Made by a program: the position numbers and the translations under genes
Assembly: GCF_041906005.1 (NCBI RefSeq)
Contig: NZ_JAYRJY010000001.1
Location: 930,001-994,000, forward strand
DNA length: 64,000 bases
Direction of reading: 5' to 3'
From: Ferrovibrio sp041906005
Lineage (GTDB): Bacteria > Pseudomonadota > Alphaproteobacteria > Ferrovibrionales > Ferrovibrionaceae
The notes under the pieces: generated by a model
What the model saw: only the letters and a program-made list of their open reading frames with translations
Databases searched by the model: none
Told to the model about the DNA's origin: nothing
Shown: positions 55,534 to 64,000 of the stretch, in pieces
Position numbering within the stretch: the stretch's first letter is position 1
Layout: the number at the start of each line of letters is the position of its first letter

Positions 55534-56720
55534 GCCGCGCGCTCCACCGCGATTGCCGTGGCTTCGCCGCCACCGATACAGAGCGAGGCGATGCCGCGCT
55601 TGCCGCCGGAACGCTCGAGCGCATTCAGCAGGGTGACGATGATCCGCGCCCCGGTGGCGCCGATCGGGTGGCCGAGCGCGCAGGCGCCGCCCAGGATGTT
55701 CACGCGGTCATGACCGATATTGAGGTCGCGCATCGCGGCCATCGGCACGGCGGCGAAGGCTTCGTTGATCTCGAAGAGATCGACCTGATCGATGCTCCAG
55801 TCGACCTTCTGCAGCAGCTTGCGGATCGCAGGGATCGGCGCGGTGGTGAACCAGTCCGGCGCCTGGGCATGCACCGCATGGCCGAGGATCGTGGCAACCA
55901 CCGGCAGGCGGCGCTCCTTCGCCACCGAGGCGCGGGTAAGTACCAGGGCCGCCGCGCCGTCGGCATTGGCGCTGGAGCTGGCCGGCGTGATCGTGCCGTT
56001 CTCCTTGAAGGCCGCCTTCAGGGCCGGGATCTTCTCGGGACTCACCTTGAGCGGGTTCTCGTCGCGGCTCACCGCTTCAGCGCCCTTTGCCGGCGGCGTC
56101 ACCGCGACAATCTCGGCATCGAACCAGCCATTCTCCACCGCCCGGCGCGCCCGGGTCAGCGTCTCGATGGCATAGGCATCCTGCTCCTGGCGGGTGAAGC
56201 CATATTTCTCGGCGCATTGTTCGCCGAAGCTGCCCATGGCGCGGTCGCGCTCATAGGCATCCTCCAGTCCGTCCAGCATCATGTGATCCAGCACGCGCGC
56301 ATGCCCGGCCTTGTGCCCGAAGCGCATCTGCGGCAGCAGATACGGCGCACCCGACATGCTCTCCATGCCACCCGCCACCATGATATCGGCCGAGCCGGCA
56401 CGCAGCATGTCATGGGCCAGCATGGCAGCCCGCATGCCCGAGCCGCAGACTTTGTTCACAGTGACCGCGCCGACATGGTCGGGCAGGCCGGCCTTGCGGG
56501 CGGCCTGGCGCGCCGGGGCCTGCCCCTGGCCGGCCGGCAGCACACAGCCCATCAGAACCTCGTCGATATCCGCGCCCTTCACCTCGGCGCGCTCCAGCGC
56601 CGTCCGGATCACCGTGGCGCCCAGTTCGTTGGCGGCGATACCGGCCAGCGCGCCGCCGAAACGGCCGAGCGGGGTGCGGATGGCGGAGACGATAACAACG
56701 GGATCCTGCGAGACGGACAT
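55530..56720 (-). CDS. Acetyl-CoA acetyltransferase (thiolase)
   Basis: A 396-residue thiolase with all catalytic residues: nucleophile Cys in VNKVCGSGMRAA, His in GHPIGATGAR and second Cys in SLCIGGGEATA; NEAFA is present. The sequence fits biosynthetic or degradative acetoacetyl-CoA thiolase (PhaA/AtoB type). It is divergent from a TetR regulator across a 20-bp palindrome and coupled to a drug efflux gene, which is an unusual partner for central acyl-CoA metabolism. Confidence 0.9.
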   Translation of the reverse strand: MSVSQDPVVIVSAIRTPLGRFGGALAGIAANELGATVIRTALERAEVKGADIDEVLMGCVLPAGQGQAPARQAARKAGLPDHVGAVTVNKVCGSGMRAAMLAHDMLRAGSADIMVAGGMESMSGAPYLLPQMRFGHKAGHARVLDHMMLDGLEDAYERDRAMGSFGEQCAEKYGFTRQEQDAYAIETLTRARRAVENGWFDAEIVAVTPPAKGAEAVSRDENPLKVSPEKIPALKAAFKENGTITPASSSANADGAAALVLTRASVAKERRLPVVATILGHAVHAQAPDWFTTAPIPAIRKLLQKVDWSIDQVDLFEINEAFAAVPMAAMRDLNIGHDRVNILGGACALGHPIGATGARIIVTLLNALERSGGKRGIASLCIGGGEATAIAVERAA

Positions 56721-56755
56721 GGGCGGCTCTCCTCGATTTCTCTTGCCGGCCTATT

Positions 56756-56775
56756 TAGATGATTGTTATCATCTA
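56756..56775. promoter_or_regulatory. TetR operator between thiolase and tetR genes
   Basis: TAGATGATTGTTATCATCTA is a 20-bp inverted repeat with perfect 8-bp arms. It lies 35 bp upstream of the thiolase start and 33 bp upstream of tetR. On the minus strand TTGACG (56778-56783) flanks it as a -35 box for the thiolase, so the bound regulator would block both promoters. Confidence 0.75.
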
Positions 56776-56808
56776 TCCGTCAAGCTCAATTTTGTGCCAG
56801 GAAAGACC

Positions 56809-57390
56809 ATGCGCCGCTCAGCCGAGGAAAAGGCGGAAACCCGCCGCCAGATCGTGAAGACGGCCGGCCGCATGATCCGCGGCAAGGGCCTGGCCGAGAC
56901 CGGCGTGGCCGAGGTGATGGCCGAGGCCGGCCTCACCCATGGCGGCTTCTACCGGCATTTCGCATCCAAGGAGGACCTGGCGGCCGCGGCCGTCGAGGAG
57001 GCCTTCGCCAGCATGCGCGCGCATCTGAAGTCGCTGGCCGAAAAAGCAGCCCCGGGCCAGGCGATGGTGGCAGTGATCGACGCCTATCTGACGAAAGCGC
57101 ATCGCGACCGGCCCGAACATGGCTGCGTGATGGCCAGCGTCGGCACGGAGGCCTATCGTGCCGGCGGCCCGGTACAGACCGCCTATCAGACCGGCATCGT
57201 CCGATTGGCGGGACTTTTCGCCGACCTGATCACGGCACCAAGCCGGCGCGAGGCGGAAGACCGCGCCCAGGTCATGCTGTCGGTGCTGGTTGGCGGATTG
57301 CTGCTGGCGCGCGCACTGAAACACAATCCAGCGGAATCACAACGCGCCCTGGCGAATGCCAGGACAGCGGCACACGCCCTGCTGACATAA
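56809..57390 (+). CDS. TetR/AcrR-family transcriptional regulator
   Basis: A 193-residue repressor. The N-terminal helix-turn-helix is RQIVKTAGRMIRGKGLAETG...LTHGGFYRHFASKEDL; the C-terminal domain has the CVMASVGTEA segment of a ligand-binding group. ATG 56809 follows AGGAAAG; a GTG at 56794 is an alternative. It probably represses itself and the divergent thiolase-efflux pair through the palindrome between them. Ligand unknown. Confidence 0.9.
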   Translation: MRRSAEEKAETRRQIVKTAGRMIRGKGLAETGVAEVMAEAGLTHGGFYRHFASKEDLAAAAVEEAFASMRAHLKSLAEKAAPGQAMVAVIDAYLTKAHRDRPEHGCVMASVGTEAYRAGGPVQTAYQTGIVRLAGLFADLITAPSRREAEDRAQVMLSVLVGGLLLARALKHNPAESQRALANARTAAHALLT

Positions 57391-57418
57391 AAAAGCCCGG
57401 CATTTCTGCCGGGCTTTT
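57391..57418. terminator. Bidirectional Rho-independent terminator
   Basis: A perfect 12-bp stem (AAAAGCCCGGCA / TGCCGGGCTTTT) with a TTTC loop lies between the convergent ends of tetR (stop 57390) and ftsK (stop 57439). A and T tracts flank both sides, so it can stop transcription from either direction. Confidence 0.9.
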
Positions 57419-57438
57419 AAGATCAGGATGGTACGGCG

Positions 57439-59946
<2,508 letters not shown>

Positions 59947-60039
59947 GCCGTTCCTCGCACTCTGAAATCACGCGACCCGTTAACCATACCGGCAGGGAAA
60001 ACGTCGCCGGTCCGGGCCGATTCGCCCCAGCCTGAGGAT

Positions 60040-61260
60040 TTAACCCCCCAGAACGTTACCGATTCGTTGAAGCGCGCTGCGGGTGGTGTCCAGATCAGCC
60101 ACCAGGGCGATCCTTAAGTAAGATTTTCCGGCCTTTTCCCCGCCGTTTTCCGGGCGGGTCAGATAATTGCCCGGCAGGGTGCGGATGCCGGCCTCGCGCC
60201 ACAGTTTCAGTGCCATGGCCTCCGGGTCGCCCACATCGAGCCAGAGATAGAAGCCGCCAGCCGGCCGGAAAAAACCGAAGCGGTTGCCCAGCACATTCTG
60301 CGCCATGTCGAATTTCTGGCGATAAAGCGCCCGGTTCTGCTCCACATGGGCCTCGTCGCGCCACAGGGCGGTCGAGGCGGCGGCAACCGGCATCATCATG
60401 CCGGTGCAGCCGTAGTTGCGCAGCTTGATGAACGCCTTGGTGATCTCGGCATCGCCGGTGCAGAAACCCGACCGCAGGCCCGGCGCGCTGGAGCGCTTGG
60501 ACAGCGAGTGGAAGACGATCACGTTTTTCAGCGCATCCGGACCGATCTTGCCGCCGGCCAGATGCAGGGCGGCATCCAGACCGCCCGGCGGCGGCACCTG
60601 GTCGTAGATCTCGGCATAGCATTCATCGAACGCGACGACGAAATCGTGTCTGCGCGACAATTCGATCAGATGGGCCAGGTAGTCCACACTGGCCACCGCA
60701 CCCTGCGGATTGGCCGGCGAGCAGATATAGACCAGCGCGGTGCGGTCCAGCGTATCGGCATCCAGCGTGCGGAAATCGGGCAGGAAGCCGTTATCGGCCA
60801 AAGCCGGCATGAAATAGGGCTCGGCACCGGCGGCAACGGCGGCGCCGACATAGGTCTGGTAGAAGGGATTGGGCATCAGCACCAGCGGACGCTCGCCCTT
60901 CTTGCCCTTCTTCTCGGGCACCACCACGCCGGCGATCATGTACAGGCCCTCGCGCGTGCCGGTCAGCGCCACGATCTGCGTCTCTGGTTCGATCAGCCCT
61001 GCCGGCAGATTGTAGCGGCGCGTAACCCAGTCGGCGCAGGCGGAGCGGAATTCCGGCGTGCCGTTGATGGTGGGGTAGCGGTTCAGGATGCTCAGATCCG
61101 CCGTCATCTGCTCGATCACCATGGACGGCAGGGGATGCTGCGGTTCGCCGATCGACAGGTTGATCGGCGTCACGCCGGCCGGCAGCGGCTCGGCATCCAG
61201 CAGGCTGCGCAGGCGGGCGAAAGGATAGTCGCTGAGGGCGTCGATACGGGGGTTGAGCAT
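60040..61260 (-). CDS. dapC: Class I/II aminotransferase, DapC-like
   Basis: A 406-residue PLP aminotransferase. Seen: NLSIGEPQHPLP, LTGTREGLYM, SPANPQGAVAS, AFDECYAEIYD and the PLP lysine in FHSLSKRSSAPGLRSGF. The sequence and the position next to ftsK fit the succinyldiaminopimelate aminotransferase (DapC) group of lysine and cell-wall synthesis in alphaproteobacteria, though a different amino acceptor is possible. ATG 61260 was chosen over a GTG at 61269. Confidence 0.8.
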   Translation of the reverse strand: MLNPRIDALSDYPFARLRSLLDAEPLPAGVTPINLSIGEPQHPLPSMVIEQMTADLSILNRYPTINGTPEFRSACADWVTRRYNLPAGLIEPETQIVALTGTREGLYMIAGVVVPEKKGKKGERPLVLMPNPFYQTYVGAAVAAGAEPYFMPALADNGFLPDFRTLDADTLDRTALVYICSPANPQGAVASVDYLAHLIELSRRHDFVVAFDECYAEIYDQVPPPGGLDAALHLAGGKIGPDALKNVIVFHSLSKRSSAPGLRSGFCTGDAEITKAFIKLRNYGCTGMMMPVAAASTALWRDEAHVEQNRALYRQKFDMAQNVLGNRFGFFRPAGGFYLWLDVGDPEAMALKLWREAGIRTLPGNYLTRPENGGEKAGKSYLRIALVADLDTTRSALQRIGNVLGG

Positions 61261-61620
61261 GCGGGTCACGATAAAAAAGCAGCCGCGTCGATAGCGGCGA
61301 ATCGGGCCGGAGAACGGGTTGCGGGCAATCTACGGGGCTGGCTGCCGGGCGGCAAGGCCGCAGGGGGATGTCGCACCGGCCGATTCCGTCCCGGATGAAG
61401 CCGTCGATATCGCGCCATGGGAGCATCCGGCCAGCCGATGCAAGCCGTCAGAATGACCCGGTTCTGCAATCTTCCGGCAGCCGCCGATTCGGCTGCAAAT
61501 AGCATTGGTCATCAAGCGTGGCGGTTGCTAGACACTGCCCGGGCGCCGCATGCCATGCGGCGGCGGCAAAAAGAAGGGGGAGTCGCAGGCCACATCTGAT
61601 GCGGCCTGCTGTCATGCACG
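61261..61620. other. Divergent intergenic region, 360 bp, no gene supported
   Basis: Several overlapping short frames occur on both strands but none resembles a protein. A possible plus-strand promoter is TTGGTC (61505-61510) and TAGACA (61529-61534) with 18-bp spacing, about 90 bp before the acyltransferase gene. Confidence 0.5.
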
Positions 61621-62436
61621 ATGGCACAGACCGACAAATTCCATTCCCAGCCGTGGCCGGTGGTGCGCAACGCCGTGCTCACCACGCTCAGCCTGCATCG
61701 CCGCCATACCGTCTACGGCTTCATCGAGGTCGACGTGACCCGCGCCATGGCTTTGATCGCGCAGTATCGCCGCGAATTGCGGGTGCCCGTGACCCTGCAT
61801 GCGTTCGTTGCCTACTGCCTGACCCAGGCGGTGCACAAACACCCGATGATGCACACCTTCCGCCATGGCAAGTCGCTGGTCCGCTTCGACGACATCGACA
61901 TCGCCACCGCCATCGACCGCCGCATGCCCGACGGGCATCGCATGGCCGTGGGTTATACCTTCCGCGCCGCGCAGGCGAAATCGCTGGCCGCGATCAACTG
62001 GGAACTGCGCGCCGCCACCAATACCGACCTGTCACAGGACCCGCTGGTGAAGCTGCGCCGCCGCTTCGCCCGCCTGCCCTGGTTCGTGCGCAGCCTGTTT
62101 GCCTGGCGCATGCGCAACAACCCACACCTGCTCAAGCGCATCAACGGCACCGTCGGCCTGACCAACCTGCAGAGCCCCGGTGTGCCGGGCACCTTCTGGG
62201 CCTTGCCGCCCAATGTCTTCACCTGCACCGTGGCGATTGGCGGCATCGCCGAACGCGAGGGACGCAAGATGCTCTGTCTGGCGGCCGGCGTGGACCATGC
62301 CATCACCGATGGCCTGACCCTGTCGCGCTTCACGGCCAGCTTCGGCGGGCTGCTGCAGAACGCCGCCGGGCTGGACGAGGCTTTCGTGGAAGAAACCCGG
62401 CGACTGCGCGATGCTGAGCGCGAGGCCGCCCAATGA
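61621..62436 (+). CDS. Stand-alone 2-oxo acid dehydrogenase E2-type acyltransferase domain
   Basis: A 271-residue protein matching only the catalytic (CAT-fold) part of dihydrolipoyl acyltransferases: VTLHAFVAYCLTQAVHKHP, NGTVGLTNLQSPGVPG and the active-site GVDHAITDGLTLSRF, which keeps the His and Asp of the HxxxDG motif. There is no lipoyl or subunit-binding domain, so it cannot work in a normal dehydrogenase complex; it may be an acyl-CoA-dependent acyltransferase related to chloramphenicol acetyltransferase. It is translationally coupled to a P450 (4-bp overlap). Confidence 0.82.
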   Translation: MAQTDKFHSQPWPVVRNAVLTTLSLHRRHTVYGFIEVDVTRAMALIAQYRRELRVPVTLHAFVAYCLTQAVHKHPMMHTFRHGKSLVRFDDIDIATAIDRRMPDGHRMAVGYTFRAAQAKSLAAINWELRAATNTDLSQDPLVKLRRRFARLPWFVRSLFAWRMRNNPHLLKRINGTVGLTNLQSPGVPGTFWALPPNVFTCTVAIGGIAEREGRKMLCLAAGVDHAITDGLTLSRFTASFGGLLQNAAGLDEAFVEETRRLRDAEREAAQ

Positions 62437-63794
62437 AGTCGGCCGGCGCCAGCGGCGAGACCCCCACTGACTTTCCGCAGGCAGGCGGCCATTGGCTGTT
62501 CGGCCATGCCGCACAGATGATGTCTGCCACGCATCTGGTGCCGGCGGAGGTGGCGGCCGGCCATGGCGGCGCGGCATGGTTTCGCGTGCTGCACAAGCGC
62601 TTTCTCGCGGTTTCCGATCCCGAACTGGTGCGACAGGTGTTGGTAACACGGCACGAGAAATACGAACGCAGTTTCCATTACCGCAACATGCAGGCCGTGG
62701 TTGGCCATGGCCTGCTCTCCACCGACGGCCCCTTCTGGCTGAAACGGCGGCGCCAGATCCTGCCCGCCTTCCGCCTCGACGGACTGCAGCGCATGGCGCC
62801 GGCGGCGCAGGCCGCCACCAAGGCCATGCTGGATCACTGGGCAGCCGAATGTCGCGCCGGCCGCCCCATCCGAGCCATCTCTGAAACCCAGCATCTGTCG
62901 CTCGCGGTGATTGGCCGGGCCCTGCTGTCCGCCGATATCGATCGCGACAGTTCCGCGCGCTTTGGCGCCATCGTGCGAGACGGGCTGTATTGGCTGCGCC
63001 GCCGCAATACATCCCTGTTCATGCCGCCGCCCTGGATGCCGACTGGGGCCAACCGGCATCTGCGCCGGACGCGGCGGTTGATGGATGACTATGTCAACGC
63101 GCATATTTCGGAACGCCATGGCTGCCCGGTGAAACACGATATCCTGGAGACCATGCGCGCCGTCCGCGAGCCGGATGGCAGCGTGGCCCTGGACGATGCC
63201 GCGCTGCGCGATGAAAGCAAGACCCTGTTCATCGCCGGCTTCGAGACCACCGCCACATCGCTGGCCTGGATGCTGTATGCACTGGCCAGCCGACCGGAAC
63301 TGGTCGAACAAATCCACGACGAACTGAGCCAGGTGCTGGCCGGCGACGCCCCCGACCTGGAAAGCATGAAACGCCTGCCATTGACCCAGGCGACGATCAA
63401 CGAAACCATGCGTTTCTATCCGTCGGTCTACCACGTCTCGCGCCAGGCCATTGAGGATGATGAGTTCAACGGCCGGCAGATTCCACGCGGCAGCCAGCTG
63501 CTGCTGTCGATTTTCGGCATGCATCGCGACCCCGCCCTGTGGGGTGATCCGGACGCGTTTCGGCCGCAGCGTTTCATGGAGGCTGGCTGGCCGAGCCAGG
63601 CCTTCATGCCGTTCATCATCGGCAAGCACGCCTGCATCGGGAATCACTTCGCAATGATCGAGATGACCATTGCGCTGGCAATGATCGTGCAGCGTTATCG
63701 TCTGGAACTGGCGGATCCTGCCCCGGTCGGCATGATCGCCCGCATCACCCTGGCACCCGACCGCGACATCAGCCTGCGCTTGGTGCCGCGATGA
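62433..63794 (+). CDS. Cytochrome P450
   Basis: A 453-residue P450. The I-helix oxygen-activation motif is AGFETTATSLAW, the K-helix ExxR is ETMR, the PERF-like segment is FRPQRF, and the heme-thiolate loop is FIIGKHACIGNHFA. The overall form resembles class E (CYP4/CYP102-like) bacterial members, typical for fatty acid or terpenoid hydroxylation. No redox partner is in the window. It overlaps the acyltransferase by 4 bp and the next gene by 4 bp, so three genes act together. Substrate unknown. Confidence 0.93.
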   Translation: MKSAGASGETPTDFPQAGGHWLFGHAAQMMSATHLVPAEVAAGHGGAAWFRVLHKRFLAVSDPELVRQVLVTRHEKYERSFHYRNMQAVVGHGLLSTDGPFWLKRRRQILPAFRLDGLQRMAPAAQAATKAMLDHWAAECRAGRPIRAISETQHLSLAVIGRALLSADIDRDSSARFGAIVRDGLYWLRRRNTSLFMPPPWMPTGANRHLRRTRRLMDDYVNAHISERHGCPVKHDILETMRAVREPDGSVALDDAALRDESKTLFIAGFETTATSLAWMLYALASRPELVEQIHDELSQVLAGDAPDLESMKRLPLTQATINETMRFYPSVYHVSRQAIEDDEFNGRQIPRGSQLLLSIFGMHRDPALWGDPDAFRPQRFMEAGWPSQAFMPFIIGKHACIGNHFAMIEMTIALAMIVQRYRLELADPAPVGMIARITLAPDRDISLRLVPR

Positions 63795-64000
63795 GGATGC
63801 CGGCGCATTTCACGCTGCTGGATGCCGGCGATGCAGCCGCCGTGGCCGCCTATGAAACCGGATTCTACAAGGCTTTTTCGGCGGTGACCGGCAACCGGCT
63901 GATCCGCTGGCTGTGGCAATGGGATGACGACGCGCAGCGACTGGCGACCCGCGTCCCCTACGACGACCAGATCGTTTACCTGCAGCGCACGTCAGATGGC
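63791..64000 (+). CDS. Unrecognised protein, third gene of the P450 operon, 3' end cut by window
   Basis: The frame opens at ATG 63791, overlapping the P450 stop (ATGA), and runs to the window edge, giving 70 residues. The start MRMPAHFTLLDAGDAAAVAAY continues through YKAFSAVTGNRLIRWLWQW to PYDDQIVYLQRTSDG. The last part resembles the opening strands of an acetyltransferase-like fold, but this is weak. It is translationally coupled to the P450 and therefore functionally linked. Confidence 0.7.
   Translation, partial: MRMPAHFTLLDAGDAAAVAAYETGFYKAFSAVTGNRLIRWLWQWDDDAQRLATRVPYDDQIVYLQRTSDG

Noticed and set aside
61261..61620. Short frames of about 60-80 codons on both strands
   Set aside because: None has a plausible ribosome site together with a protein-like composition; the region looks like a divergent promoter area.

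Overview
The window reads as ordinary, dense, high-GC chromosome from an alphaproteobacterium, most likely a Rhodospirillales-type free-living heterotroph. Support comes from gene content and order: the sucCDAB-lpd cluster, pheA beside kdsB facing a membrane-anchored cytochrome c, fsa-DUF484-xerC beside priA, an FtsK/LolA neighbourhood, and an alphaproteobacterial-type SAM-II riboswitch in front of metZ. The genus is not resolved. I see no rRNA, tRNA, CRISPR array, insertion sequence, integrase island or phage module. Most long ORFs opposite these genes are high-GC shadows.

Layout. 1-3.5 kb: truncated glutamine amidotransferase, an RsmB/NOP RNA methyltransferase with a repetitive basic N-terminus, a creatininase-fold protein with altered metal sites, and a small membrane coiled-coil protein. 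3.6-8.9 kb: histidine degradation (hutI, a FAD oxidoreductase, hutF) with a HutC-like palindrome between the divergent units, then argE. 8.9-12.9 kb: folE, apaG, an OmpA-family porin and metZ under a SAM-II riboswitch/terminator. 12.9-18 kb: secreted flavin amine oxidase, secreted esterase divergent from a two-cysteine OhrR-type regulator, pheA, kdsB. 18.1-28.5 kb: cytochrome c, hisN, and a YejABEF-type peptide ABC operon with two binding proteins and a GNAT acetyltransferase, then ghrA. 28.5-36.9 kb: Ycf46-like AAA ATPase, small membrane protein, lipoprotein, priA, fsa, DUF484, xerC, DUF3750 protein. 36.9-43.9 kb: an MNIO (DUF692)/DUF2063 pair, M20 amidohydrolase, MFS and EamA transporters, and a Tat-exported hydrolase. 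44-52 kb: the 2-oxoglutarate dehydrogenase/succinyl-CoA synthetase operon with an inserted ABM-like gene. 52.2-61.3 kb: LolA with a twin-arginine signal, YbjQ, an alpha/beta hydrolase behind an operator-promoter, a TetR/thiolase/drug-efflux cluster, ftsK and a DapC-like aminotransferase. 61.6-64 kb: a translationally coupled acyltransferase-cytochrome P450-unknown operon running off the window.

The most unusual items are: (1) the MNIO/DUF2063 pair, whose MNIO lacks several residues that bind iron in the family and which has no precursor peptide gene beside it; (2) the stand-alone E2-type acyltransferase coupled to a P450 and an unrecognised third gene; (3) the YejABEF operon with duplicated binding proteins and an embedded RimL-like acetyltransferase; (4) an OhrR-type redox sensor facing an exported esterase instead of ohr. 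Function calls rest on recognised family motifs read by eye; no database search was run.
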